Source: Bacillota bacterium
Lineage (GTDB): Bacteria; Bacillota; Sulfobacillia; JAJZYS01; JAJYTV01
Length of the DNA stretch: 14,270 nucleotides
Assembly: GCA_021810725.1 (NCBI GenBank)
Contig: JAJZIE010000038.1
Span: 1 to 14,270 of the forward strand
Direction of reading: 5' to 3'
In this document: positions 1 through 7,139 of the stretch, piece by piece
Layout: every line of letters starts with the position of its first letter
How positions within the stretch are numbered: the stretch's first letter is position 1
Made by a program: the position numbers and the translations under genes
Notes under the pieces: model-generated
What the model was told of the DNA's origin: nothing
What the model saw: the letters and a program-made list of their open reading frames with translations, nothing else
Database searches by the model: none

Positions 1-350
1 CCGATCTTGTCGCTCGGATGGCAGGTCTCGTGCGGCGCCAGATACGCGTCGTTGAAATCGAGGTAGCGCACGGCGGCTCCGTTCAGGAAGGCTGCGCGGT
101 CGGGGGCGGTCTTGCCGCCGCCGATCAGCGTGGAGAGAGGGTTGCCGCCAAGAGACTCGGTGAGCGTCCGCACCGCCTGCACAGGCGGGGCATCCAAGGC
201 GCCTATGGCGCAACCGAAGGCGTCCAGCACCCGGATCTTGAGCGCCTCGACGGCCTCGGCCGAAAGGTTCCGCCAGCTGGAGCCGGCCGCAAAGGCGGCG
301 AGCGACTCGACCTCTGTCCGAGACCTTGTCGATGCTGCTGCGGTCGTCAT
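1..350 (-). CDS. MmgE/PrpD family protein, N-terminal part, cut by the window edge
   Basis: Reading the minus strand from 350 to the left edge gives about 116 residues with no stop. The stretch ending in LDFNDAYLAPHETCHPSDKI, together with the upstream FLNGAAVRYLDFND, is typical of the MmgE/PrpD family (2-methylcitrate dehydratase and relatives). These proteins are usually about 450 residues, so roughly a quarter is visible and the rest lies beyond position 1. Three in-frame ATGs occur at 359, 356 and 350. AGGAG at 360-364 sits 9 bases before the ATG at 350, so that start is chosen; the other two are too close. PrpD acts in the methylcitrate cycle of propionate use, but many paralogues act on other hydroxy acids. 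The substrate cannot be told from this fragment. Family call is firm, exact function is not. Confidence 0.85.
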   Translation of the reverse strand, partial: MTTAAASTRSRTEVESLAAFAAGSSWRNLSAEAVEALKIRVLDAFGCAIGALDAPPVQAVRTLTESLGGNPLSTLIGGGKTAPDRAAFLNGAAVRYLDFNDAYLAPHETCHPSDKI

Positions 351-437
351 CTGCATCATCTCCTATCTCGCAACTCAGCATAGGCACTGTCCCGTCTCGC
401 GGAGCGATGCACAATCGAATACCTACTATTGCAATCA

Positions 438-446
438 TGTATAGCA
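438..446 (-). promoter_or_regulatory. Possible extended -10 promoter for the MmgE/PrpD gene
   Basis: On the minus strand TATACA (443-438) is preceded by TGC (446-444), an extended -10 arrangement. It lies in a locally AT-rich stretch (about 410-445) that stands out from its GC-rich surroundings, and would give a leader of roughly 80 bases before the ATG at 350. No good -35 hexamer is visible, so this is tentative. Confidence 0.3.
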
Positions 447-470
447 GCCGTCAGGGCGCCCAACGGCAAG

Positions 471-502
471 ACAGGGCGGGGTGCTTAGGCACTCCGCCCT
501 GT
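471..502 (-). terminator. Hairpin, probable terminator of the reductase/adenosyltransferase operon
   Basis: Bases 471-484 pair with 489-502 in a 14-bp stem (one G-T wobble at 480/493) closed by a TTAG loop. It lies 97 bases after the stop of the 69-residue gene and upstream of the MmgE/PrpD promoter region, so it separates two minus-strand units. No clear T-run follows on either strand, so intrinsic termination is likely but not certain. The rest of 351-599 holds no gene I can support. Confidence 0.5.
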
Positions 503-599
503 TCCGGCGATGCGACGGCGAAGCGCGACGGTATGATCCGTCGCCGCCTCGCCGCGTATCCGTATGGCTGTTGGCAGCTCGAAGGTGTCCTTGCGGCCG

Positions 600-809
600 T
601 CAGCGGCGATGCATCACGCCGGTGAAGAGGTGCAGCAGGCCGTCCATCTTCTGCGCCTCCTTGGGGTGGGCCTCGCGCAGCAGCGACCAGGCCTTGGCCG
701 CGATGCGGCTGGCGCTGTCCTGGTCGCCGAGCTCGTGCACGCGTTTCAGGGCGTCGGCCAGAAGCGCCGCAAGCTCGCGCGCCAGGGCGTCTTCGCTCTC
801 TTGAGTCAT
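600..809 (-). CDS. Small helical protein of unknown function (69 aa), last gene of the cobalamin adenosyltransferase operon
   Basis: The 69-residue product starts MTQESEDALARELAAL and ends TGVMHRR. It is predicted almost wholly helical, with alternating acidic and basic residues, no cysteine, no signal peptide and no membrane segment, so it should be a soluble cytoplasmic protein. AAGGAGGTG lies 7-9 bases before the ATG at 809. An upstream in-frame start at 830 is rejected because it would place the binding site inside the gene. The gene begins 58 bases after the adenosyltransferase stop, on the same strand, and probably shares its transcript. I do not recognise the family. A partner or regulator of the neighbouring enzyme is possible, but only position supports that. 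Confidence 0.7.
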   Translation of the reverse strand: MTQESEDALARELAALLADALKRVHELGDQDSASRIAAKAWSLLREAHPKEAQKMDGLLHLFTGVMHRR

Positions 810-867
810 GGGGCACCTCCTTCCGCGCAACGACTCGGGCGGGTCGCCGGGAAGATGCGGCGGGAGG

Positions 868-1434
868 TCAGGGGAGATCGACGGCCTCGTGGCTGACCGG
901 CTCCTCGTCGTCGCCGGCGGCCCGGCGCGCCAGAACGTAGATGAGGTCCGAGACGCGGTTGAGGTAGGGGAGGATCCAGGGGTTCGGGACGCGTTCCTCC
1001 CTTTGGCAGGCGACGAGACGCCGCTCGGCTCTACGCACCACCGTCCGCCCGACTTCGAGCGACGCGGAGGCGAGGTTTGCCCCCGGGACGAGGAAGACAG
1101 GTCGCAAGGGACGCTTCGCGACCGAGAGATCGATCAGCTCCTCGACGCGGCTCAGCATCTTGTCCGTGACGAGGGAGACGCCCGGCACGAGCCGCGCGCG
1201 GGCACGCGGGTTCGCGGCGAGATCGGCGCCGGCGACGAAAAGTCCGCGCTGCACCTCGAGGATATGCTGCGCAAGTTCTTCGTCCGGGGCGCTCGCGCGG
1301 GCGAGAGCGAGCGCCGCCACCGCCTCGTCGAGCGTGCCGATCGCGTCGATCAAGGCGTCTGCCTTCGAGACCCGCCCGCCGAACAGGAGGCCTGTCGTGC
1401 CGTCGTCGCCGAGCTTCGTGTAGATGTCCGCCAT
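868..1434 (-). CDS. ATP:cob(I)alamin adenosyltransferase, PduO type
   Basis: The 188-residue protein has the full PduO-type signature. TKLGDDGTTGL (6-16) is the N-terminal ATP-binding loop, RTVVRRAER (130-138) is the basic helix that binds triphosphate, and YLNRVSD (157-163) is the C-terminal motif. The length is normal for the stand-alone enzyme. The family transfers the adenosyl group of ATP to the cobalt of cob(I)alamin, making coenzyme B12 for mutases or diol dehydratases; it works as a cytoplasmic trimer. GAGGAGG precedes the ATG at 1434 at good spacing. The gene lies 12 bases after an FNR-like reductase and before a 69-residue protein on the same strand, so the three are probably one operon. 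No B12-dependent enzyme is visible in the window. Family assignment is secure; salvage versus de novo use is not known. Confidence 0.95.
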   Translation of the reverse strand: MADIYTKLGDDGTTGLLFGGRVSKADALIDAIGTLDEAVAALALARASAPDEELAQHILEVQRGLFVAGADLAANPRARARLVPGVSLVTDKMLSRVEELIDLSVAKRPLRPVFLVPGANLASASLEVGRTVVRRAERRLVACQREERVPNPWILPYLNRVSDLIYVLARRAAGDDEEPVSHEAVDLP

Positions 1435-1446
1435 CTTCCGGCCTCC

Positions 1447-2193
1447 TCAAGAACCCGGTTGGTCGCCCGGCAGGGTGAGCCAGGGCTGCGGATCGCAGAA
1501 GAAGGGCTCCGTACGCACCTGCGCCCCTTCGGCCCCCAGTCGGCGCGCGGCCTGGAGGCAGTCCGCGACGAATGGCTCGGAGCCCGCGATGAAGACCTCC
1601 CGCTCCGCCGTGGAGCCCACCGCCGCCTCGAGCAGGTCCGGGATGCGGCCGCGCAAGGGGGCGCCGCCTTCCCGCGTCAGTGTCAGGAGATAGCGGAACT
1701 CTTCATGGCCGCGCTGCCACTCCGAGAAGAGCCGGCGATCGATCACGTCCCGCGCCGTGCGCGCGGAGAAGAAGAGCGTGATCGGCCGCTTTGGCCGCTC
1801 GGCGAACGACGCCTCGGCGATCGCGCGCATCGGCGCCAGCCCGGAGCCGCCGGCGAGCAGGAGGAGTGGCCGTTCCGTGACGGGCACGAACGTGCCATAG
1901 GGACCCTCGAGCGCAACTTCGTCGCCTGGCCTGAGGCGTTCGTGCAGCCATGTCGTGAGGGCGCCGCCGGCGACGCGCGTCACGAGCAGCGTGATCAGGC
2001 CGTCGGGACGTGGTGCGTTCGCGATCGAGTAGGAGCGCTGCGGCAGGTGTCCCTCGCCGTCGGAGAGGAGGACATACTGGCCCGCGGTATAGCGAAGCGG
2101 TGCCGCGCGGGGTCTGAGCGCGACCTCGACGATCACGGGCGTCACGCGGCGGTGGCCGACCACCTCGTAGCGAAGATCGTAGAGAGGCTCCAT
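1447..2193 (-). CDS. FAD-binding, NAD(P)H-dependent oxidoreductase of the ferredoxin reductase (FNR) family
   Basis: The 248-residue protein has the two-domain FNR layout. An N-terminal FAD barrel carries RSYSIAN (53-59) and GPYG (97-100); an NAD(P)-binding domain carries AGGSGLAPMRAI (114-125) and AGSEP (203-207). It ends in an aromatic tail, FFCDPQPW. No [2Fe-2S] cysteine cluster is present, so it resembles flavin reductases and the reductase modules of oxygenases. Such proteins move electrons from NAD(P)H to flavin or a protein partner. An open frame extends upstream to 2415, but GAGGAGG sits just before the ATG at 2193 and the extra 74 residues are low-complexity and basic, so 2193 is used. 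The adenosyltransferase begins 12 bases downstream, which makes cob(II)alamin reduction an attractive but unproven role. Confidence 0.88.
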   Translation of the reverse strand: MEPLYDLRYEVVGHRRVTPVIVEVALRPRAAPLRYTAGQYVLLSDGEGHLPQRSYSIANAPRPDGLITLLVTRVAGGALTTWLHERLRPGDEVALEGPYGTFVPVTERPLLLLAGGSGLAPMRAIAEASFAERPKRPITLFFSARTARDVIDRRLFSEWQRGHEEFRYLLTLTREGGAPLRGRIPDLLEAAVGSTAEREVFIAGSEPFVADCLQAARRLGAEGAQVRTEPFFCDPQPWLTLPGDQPGS

Positions 2194-2294
2194 CCCAACT
2201 GCCTCCTCTCGGCCACGGCCGCACCGGGAGGGTGAAGTGTCTTCCCCCGGTTTGCGCGCCTGGGCAGCCCCATCGTGAGCCAAGGGGACGGGCG

Positions 2295-2331
2295 TGCCTA
2301 GGCAAGGCGTCACATACGCGAGGGTCTCGCG
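2295..2331. promoter_or_regulatory. Two dyad symmetries in the reductase/NDH-2 divergent region
   Basis: The 299-base gap between the two divergent oxidoreductase genes holds a perfect 10-base palindrome, TGCCTAGGCA (2295-2304), and a perfect inverted repeat CGCGAG-GGT-CTCGCG (2317-2331). Either could be a regulator site or a leader hairpin. I found no convincing -35/-10 pair on either strand and no recognisable cobalamin riboswitch. The rest of the gap shows nothing I can name. Confidence 0.3.
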
Positions 2332-2492
2332 ACCAGGGCGCGATGATGGCCTTTGCCGTCCTCTGCCCATCCTAAGTCTCGTGTCGCAGGACCCCGGGAT
2401 CTGCCGCACGATCAACCGCTTGGGCGCGCATCGTCGCCGTCAACGTTCTCTCGCAAGTCTGTCCGAGATCGCGCCAAACCGGAGGATGACGT

Positions 2493-3761
2493 ATGGGTGT
2501 TGGAGCGAAGCCGCCCGCGCATGTCGTGATCGTGGGCGGCGGCTTCGCGGGACTCTACGCGGCGCGCGCTCTCGCGCGCGCGGACGTGCGGATCACGCTG
2601 CTCGACCGGCGAAACTACCACGAGTTCCAGCCGCTCCTCTACCAGGTGGCGACGGCGGGGCTCGCCCCCGGTGAGATCGCGGCGCCGATCCGGCACGTCC
2701 TGATGTCCTGCCGGCAGGCTCGCGTCCTGCTTGCGCAGGTGCACGGAATCGACCTCCAGCGCCAGGTGGTGCGGAGCGACGCCGGCGAGTTCTCGTACGA
2801 CTACCTCCTGCTCGCCACGGGCGCGCGCCACAGCTACTTCGGACATCCGGAGTGGGAGCGATTCGCGCCCGGCCTCAAGTCTCTCGAGGACGCGCTCGAG
2901 ATCCGGCGGCGGATCCTCATGGCGTACGAGCTGGCGGAGCGCACCTCGGATCCGCAGGAGCGCCAGGCTCTCCTGCACTTCGTGGTGGTCGGCGGCGGCG
3001 CGACGGGCGTCGAACTCGCGGGGGCGATCGCGGAGATCTCCCACGAGACGCTGCGGCGAGACTTCCGGCGCATCGACCCCGCGCGCTCACGGGTCTGTCT
3101 CGTCGAGGCGGGTGACCGCCTGCTGCGGGCCTTCCCGCGGGACCTCAGCCTGCAGGCGGAGCGGGCCCTGCGGCGGATGGGCGTGAATTTGATCCTTGGC
3201 ACCCGCGTCGACGACGTCACCGCGCAGGGCGTGCGCCTCGGCGGGGAGTTCCTGCCGGCGCGCACCATCCTCTGGGCCGCTGGCGTCGAGGCGTCGAGTC
3301 TCGGGACGGAGATTCCCGCGGAGCGGGACCGCTCCGGCCGGGTGCGGGTCGCGGCGGATCTCTCCGTGCCTGGGCATCCGGAGGTCTTCCTCGCCGGCGA
3401 CATCGCTCTCGTCGAGGGAGCGCATGGGGAGCCGCTGCCCGGCATCGCGCCGGTCGCGATCCAGGAGGGGATCTTGGCCGCCGAGAACATCCTCGCGCGG
3501 GCGCGGGGCGACAAGGCGCGGCCTTTTCGCTACCATGACCGCGGCATGCTCGCGACCATCGGGCGCAGCCAGGCTGTCGCCAAGGTCGGCCGCCTCCATC
3601 TGCACGGCTTTCTGGCATGGCTGGTCTGGCTCTTCGTCCACATCCTCTACCTGATCGGCTTCGGGAACAGGGTGGCGATCCTCTGGCGCTGGACGCTCGC
3701 GTATCTCACCTTCGAGCGGGCGGACCGGCTGATCACCGAGCGTCAGCCTGAACCTCGCTGA
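2493..3761 (+). CDS. ndh: Type II NADH:quinone oxidoreductase (NDH-2)
   Basis: The 422-residue flavoprotein has two dinucleotide-binding folds: GGGFAG (15-20) for FAD and GGGATG (167-172) for NADH. AGD at 301-303 and the APVAIQEG segment (319-326) contact FAD and quinone. NYHEFQPLLYQVATAGL (41-57) is a strong NDH-2 hallmark. The C-terminal part (about 368-412) is hydrophobic and aromatic and ends in an amphipathic helix, which in this family attaches the enzyme to the inner face of the membrane. It oxidises NADH and reduces quinone without pumping protons. GGAGG lies 8 bases before the ATG at 2493. The gene is divergent from the FNR-like reductase and is followed by a hairpin, so it is probably transcribed alone. 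Length and motifs are intact. Confidence 0.93.
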   Translation: MGVGAKPPAHVVIVGGGFAGLYAARALARADVRITLLDRRNYHEFQPLLYQVATAGLAPGEIAAPIRHVLMSCRQARVLLAQVHGIDLQRQVVRSDAGEFSYDYLLLATGARHSYFGHPEWERFAPGLKSLEDALEIRRRILMAYELAERTSDPQERQALLHFVVVGGGATGVELAGAIAEISHETLRRDFRRIDPARSRVCLVEAGDRLLRAFPRDLSLQAERALRRMGVNLILGTRVDDVTAQGVRLGGEFLPARTILWAAGVEASSLGTEIPAERDRSGRVRVAADLSVPGHPEVFLAGDIALVEGAHGEPLPGIAPVAIQEGILAAENILARARGDKARPFRYHDRGMLATIGRSQAVAKVGRLHLHGFLAWLVWLFVHILYLIGFGNRVAILWRWTLAYLTFERADRLITERQPEPR

Positions 3762-3784
3762 CGCCGCGTCGCCGCGCGACAGAG

Positions 3785-3813
3785 AAGGTCCGGGCCGTCT
3801 TGGCCCGGACCTT
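3785..3813. terminator. Bidirectional terminator hairpin between ndh and arsB
   Basis: AAGGTCCGGGCC (3785-3796) and GGCCCGGACCTT (3802-3813) form a perfect 12-bp stem with a 5-base loop. It fills the short gap between two convergent stops (3761 and 3831). The stem starts with AA and ends with TT, so it works in either direction, although no long T-run follows. Confidence 0.8.
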
Positions 3814-3830
3814 GCGCGGATGGGGACCCG

Positions 3831-5129
3831 TCAGGCGTGGATCAGGGTGACGGCGACCAGCGAAAGGAGTGTCACCGCCAGGACCGGGATCGTGAGAGTG
3901 ATGCCCACGCGCATGTAGTAACCCCAGCCGATCTTCATGCCACGCCGCTCCAGCACGTGAAGCCAGAGCAGCGTCGCGAGCGAGCCGATCGGCGTGAGCT
4001 TGGGGCCGAGGTCGCTCCCGACCACGTTCGCGAGGGCCATGGCGTGCGTCAGCGCAGCTTGGCTGTGGGACGCGTGCACCGCGAGCGCGTTGATCATCAC
4101 GGTCGGCATGTTGTTCATGATGGACGAGAGGAAGGCGGCGAGGTAGCCCGTGAACAGGACCGCGGCCGTCAGCCCGTGACCCGCGGCCCAGCGCAGGGCG
4201 GTCGCGAGGAGCGAGATCAGACCGGCGTCCCTCAGGCCGAACACCACGACGTACATGCCGATCGAGAAGACGACGATCTTCCAGGGGGCTTCGACAATCA
4301 GCCGCCGGACGTCGACGCTCGGGCTGCGGCGCGCCAGCAGCAGGAGGATGATGGCCGCCGCTCCCGCGACCAGGGAGACGGGAATGTGCAGAGCTTCGCT
4401 CAGGAGGTAGCCAAGCAGGAGAACGCCAAGCACGAACCAGGAGGCGCGAAAGAGGCGGGGATCCCGGATGGCTTCGCGGGGAGCCTTGAGGGCGCCTGCC
4501 GCAAGGGTGCGGGGGAGGTCCCGGCGGAAGAAGAGATAGAGGGCCAGCAGGCTCGCGGCGAGCGCGACCACGTCGACCGGCAACATGACGGCCGCGTAGC
4601 TGACAAAGCCGATGTGGAAGAAGTCCGCCGACACGATGTTGACGAGGTTCGAGACGATGAGCGGCAGGGAGGTCGAGTCGGCGATGAACCCGCCGGCCAT
4701 CACGAAGGCCAGGATCGCCGCGGGCTTCAGTTTCAGAGCCTTGACCTGCTCGTAGACGATCGGTGTCAGGATGAGCGCCGCGCCATCATTGGCGAAGAAG
4801 GCGGCGACGACGGCGCCCAGGATCAGCGTGTAGACGAAGAGGCGGATGCCCCGGCCCCTGGCGAACCTGGCCATGTGCAGTGCCGCCCACTCGAAGAAGC
4901 CGATCGAGTCCAACACGAGGGAAATCAGGATGATGGCGACGAAGGCCAGTGTCGCGTCCCAGACGATGCCGACCACCGTGCCGACGTCCCGCAGCGACAC
5001 GATGCCCAGCAGGACGGCGAGGAGGCCGCCCACGGCCGCGGGCCAGCCGATCGAGAGGCCGCGGGGCTGCCAGATGACGAGCGCGAGGACAAGGACGAAG
5101 AGCAAAGACGCCAGCAGCGCATGGGACAT
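3831..5129 (-). CDS. arsB: Arsenite efflux transporter ArsB
   Basis: The 432-residue, strongly hydrophobic protein has about 12 predicted membrane segments and the usual ArsB length. FFANDGAALILTP (111-123) and ADSTSLPLIVSNLVNI (150-165) are the conserved substrate-pathway segments of the ArsB/NhaD (ion transporter) superfamily, in the form seen in ArsB. It exports arsenite or antimonite across the inner membrane, either driven by the membrane potential or with an ArsA ATPase; no arsA is visible. AGGAGG precedes the ATG at 5129 at about 8 bases. It is divergent from an arsR-type regulator with overlapping promoters between them. Neither arsC nor arsM is in the window, so arsenate reduction, if present, is encoded elsewhere. 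Confidence 0.92.
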   Translation of the reverse strand: MSHALLASLLFVLVLALVIWQPRGLSIGWPAAVGGLLAVLLGIVSLRDVGTVVGIVWDATLAFVAIILISLVLDSIGFFEWAALHMARFARGRGIRLFVYTLILGAVVAAFFANDGAALILTPIVYEQVKALKLKPAAILAFVMAGGFIADSTSLPLIVSNLVNIVSADFFHIGFVSYAAVMLPVDVVALAASLLALYLFFRRDLPRTLAAGALKAPREAIRDPRLFRASWFVLGVLLLGYLLSEALHIPVSLVAGAAAIILLLLARRSPSVDVRRLIVEAPWKIVVFSIGMYVVVFGLRDAGLISLLATALRWAAGHGLTAAVLFTGYLAAFLSSIMNNMPTVMINALAVHASHSQAALTHAMALANVVGSDLGPKLTPIGSLATLLWLHVLERRGMKIGWGYYMRVGITLTIPVLAVTLLSLVAVTLIHA

Positions 5130-5165
5130 GGGTGGAGCCTCCTAGAGCCGGGGCATGATGCTCAT

Positions 5166-5195
5166 TTGACACCATAGCAGGCAAAACCATATAAG
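5166..5195 (+). promoter_or_regulatory. Candidate arsR promoter
   Basis: TTGACA (5166-5171) is a consensus -35. TATAAG (5190-5195) follows after 18 bases, or ATATAA (5189-5194) after 17. Transcription would begin near 5202, leaving only about 17 bases of leader before the ATG at 5219. The stretch is markedly AT-richer than its surroundings. Confidence 0.65.
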
Positions 5196-5198
5196 TAA
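5171..5198 (-). promoter_or_regulatory. Candidate arsB promoter
   Basis: On the minus strand TTACTT (5198-5193) and TATGGT (5176-5171) are 16 bases apart, and TGC directly before the -10 makes it an extended -10 element. It overlaps the opposite arsR promoter almost completely, so one bound ArsR dimer could block both. I see no clean palindrome to name as the operator. Confidence 0.5.
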
Positions 5199-5218
5199 AT
5201 CGCGATGAGGTGATGGAG

Positions 5219-5578
5219 ATGTACGAAGGTGCGGCGGAGGTCTACCGTGCGCTCGCCGACCCGACGCGCCTGCGCATCCTCGCCCTCCTGCGGGTGCGCG
5301 AGGCCTGCGTCTGCGAGCTCGTCGCGCGTCTGCCGATGAGTCAGCCCGCCGTCTCCCAGCACCTGAGGCGCCTGAGGCAGGCGGGCTTCCTGGTCGAGCG
5401 GCGCCAGAAGTATTGGACGTACTACGCGATCCGCGGCGACCTGCCGCCCCTGCTCGCGAAGATCGTGGCCGATCTGCCGCACGACGCGGCGGACGAGGCC
5501 TGGCTCAGGGACCAGGCGGCCGATCTGGTTTGCGCGCGGGTCAAGGTGGCGGCGCCCGGCGTGTCCACCGGAACCTAG
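5219..5578 (+). CDS. arsR: ArsR-family metalloregulator
   Basis: The 119-residue protein is a winged helix-turn-helix of the ArsR/SmtB family. The recognition helix lies in SQPAVSQHLRRL (41-52). The helix before it holds ACVCELVARL with Cys30 and Cys32, the CVC arsenite-binding pair of the E. coli-type ArsR; a third cysteine, Cys105, is near the C terminus. Such repressors sit on the ars promoter and release it when As(III) or Sb(III) binds. GAGGTGAT (5207-5214) points to the ATG at 5219; in-frame GTG 5210 and ATG 5213 overlap that site and are rejected. The divergent neighbour is arsB, the expected target. An OsmC-like gene begins 41 bases downstream and may be co-transcribed. Confidence 0.9.
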   Translation: MYEGAAEVYRALADPTRLRILALLRVREACVCELVARLPMSQPAVSQHLRRLRQAGFLVERRQKYWTYYAIRGDLPPLLAKIVADLPHDAADEAWLRDQAADLVCARVKVAAPGVSTGT

Positions 5579-5619
5579 GGGGACGGGTCGCCAGGCGCAG
5601 GCGGAAGGAGCGAAAGAGC

Positions 5620-6021
5620 ATGCAGAGCTACACCGTCGAGGTTCGGCGCCTAGACCCCTACCACGCCCGGGCCGAGGTCCGGGATTTCACCCTGGCGCTC
5701 GGCGCGCGCCGAGCGGACCCGAGCGCCGGCTTCAATCCCGTCGAAACCCTGCTCTCCGCGGTCGGGGACTGCCTTCTCACTTCGCTCGCCCATGTGGCGG
5801 ACGGGTCGCGGGTCGCGATCGAGTCCGCATCGGTCGAGGTGGAGGCCATGCGCCAGGAGAATCCCCCGCTCCTGACGCACATCGGGTATGTCCTGAGCAT
5901 CCGTTCGGACGCTCCCGACGAGCGCCTGGGGCATCTCGTCGATCTCGCCAAGACGCACAGCACCGTCCTGCAGACGGTGTCGCAAGCGGTGTCCGTCGAG
6001 GGGACCTGGCGGCGAGCCTGA
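5620..6021 (+). CDS. OsmC-family protein lacking the second conserved cysteine
   Basis: The 133-residue product matches the OsmC/Ohr fold family: GFNPVETLLSAVGDC (37-51) leads into the long central helix with Cys51, and the C-terminal half has the usual strand pattern ending SVEGTW. Active OsmC and Ohr peroxidases use two cysteines, the second in a CPVS-like motif. Here that position reads KTHSTV with Ser114, so the usual disulfide cannot form. It may be a non-peroxidase member or work by a single-cysteine route. AAGGAG (5605-5610) precedes the ATG at 5620 by 9 bases; the frame is open upstream to 5413 but that part overlaps arsR. It follows arsR closely on the same strand and its stop is only 15 bases from the convergent hydrolase stop. 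Confidence 0.85.
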   Translation: MQSYTVEVRRLDPYHARAEVRDFTLALGARRADPSAGFNPVETLLSAVGDCLLTSLAHVADGSRVAIESASVEVEAMRQENPPLLTHIGYVLSIRSDAPDERLGHLVDLAKTHSTVLQTVSQAVSVEGTWRRA

Positions 6022-6036
6022 AGGCGGCGCAACAAA

Positions 6037-6894
6037 TCATGCCCAGGCGATGCCACCCAGGAACGCGAACGTATCCCGGGCAACACCGGCGGGGTCGTCG
6101 TCGAGCAGTTCGTGCGACGCCTCCGGGAACACGCGCACGGCAAGACTGGGGATGCTGCTCCGGAGCCCCTCGACACCGGCGACGCGTTCGCTCTCCATCT
6201 CCGGTGGCCGGCCCGCACGCAGCAGGAGTGCCGCGGGCAGGTCGAGAGGCGCCAGCAGCGCTGGCGCGCTGCCTGCCATGAGCTCCATGGCCTCGCAGCA
6301 CTGGGAGACGCCGAGACGCAGGCGGATACGCCCGCCCTGTTCGACCATCGAGGCCCGGGCGGCCCTCTCCGAGTCGCCGTCCCAGTGCCTGGCCTCCCTG
6401 CGCTGCAGGTCGAGGAACTCATCCCAGCTCGCGAAGGTGAATTCGCTGAGATAGCTCTCGCAAAGCCTTTGCCGGTCCGCCGGCGAGTCGTCGAACGGCA
6501 GGTAGCCTCCGTCGTAGAGGATGACGCCTTGCGTTCGCTCCCGGAGTTCCCGCGAGCCCGCCAACGCGGCCAAGGTTGCGCCGGCGCCGTAGGAATGCCC
6601 GCCCAGTACGGCGGACTTCGCTCCAAGCTCGCCGAGCACCGCCAGGAAGACGGCGGCGGCATCGGAGCGTCCCCGCAGAGGTATGCGGTCCGATAGACCT
6701 TGGCCCGGCGGGTCGAGGGCGGCCATGCGATAGCCATGGTCTGCTCCCTCGCGCAGGAGTCGCGCAAAAGATTCCGCCGTGGCGCCGAGGCCTGGCCACA
6801 GAACGACCGTCCGATGTCCATTCCCGGCCACCAGCATGCGGATCCGCCTGCCGCTGAGATCTGCGTATTGCTCGTGCGAGTCGTTCGGTCGCAT
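6037..6894 (-). CDS. Alpha/beta hydrolase
   Basis: The 285-residue protein has the alpha/beta-hydrolase order of motifs. LWPGLGATAESF (32-43) forms the oxyanion region, DPPGQGLSD (61-69) follows, and the nucleophile elbow GHSYGAG (99-105) has Ser101. A late SHELL places the catalytic His at about 261. The catalytic acid cannot be fixed by eye. A cap-like insert lies at about 125-215. There is no signal peptide, so it acts in the cytoplasm on an ester, lactone or similar bond. AGGAGG stands just before the ATG at 6894; the longer frame to 7164 has no binding site and is rejected. It is divergent from a nitrilase-family gene and convergent with the OsmC-like gene. Substrate unknown. Confidence 0.87.
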   Translation of the reverse strand: MRPNDSHEQYADLSGRRIRMLVAGNGHRTVVLWPGLGATAESFARLLREGADHGYRMAALDPPGQGLSDRIPLRGRSDAAAVFLAVLGELGAKSAVLGGHSYGAGATLAALAGSRELRERTQGVILYDGGYLPFDDSPADRQRLCESYLSEFTFASWDEFLDLQRREARHWDGDSERAARASMVEQGGRIRLRLGVSQCCEAMELMAGSAPALLAPLDLPAALLLRAGRPPEMESERVAGVEGLRSSIPSLAVRVFPEASHELLDDDPAGVARDTFAFLGGIAWA

Positions 6895-7139
6895 AGCCGT
6901 TCCTCCTAAGGACATGGTGGAGGCATTTGCCACGTGCTCGGGCACCGTCGCCACAACCAGTGGGTTCTGCCCTCGCACGGAAGGTCCTGTAACGGCGCGC
7001 CAGCGTGCGGGAAGCCCGCGTGAAAGCCCGCCGTTGCCGGCGGGAAGGCGTTCGTCCCGGGCCTGGCGAACCTGTCCGACACGCTGCTGCACGGGTTGCC
7101 GGCCCACGGCCGCCAGCGCGGCGAAGCCTGCCCAAAGGA

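Noticed and set aside
808..2235. 475-codon plus-strand open frame
   Set aside because: It is antisense to the adenosyltransferase and reductase genes, whose motifs are clear; its translation is arginine- and glutamate-rich with no motif, as expected from a GC-rich shadow.
2194..2415. N-terminal extension of the FNR-like reductase
   Set aside because: The added residues are basic and without pattern, and a strong binding site precedes the ATG at 2193.
2194..2492. Cobalamin riboswitch upstream of the adenosyltransferase operon
   Set aside because: I searched the minus-strand leader for the conserved B12-box and core pairing and did not find a convincing match; a covariance-model search would settle it.
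3837..5177. 446-codon plus-strand open frame
   Set aside because: It lies exactly opposite arsB and its product is an unbroken run of charged residues without domains.
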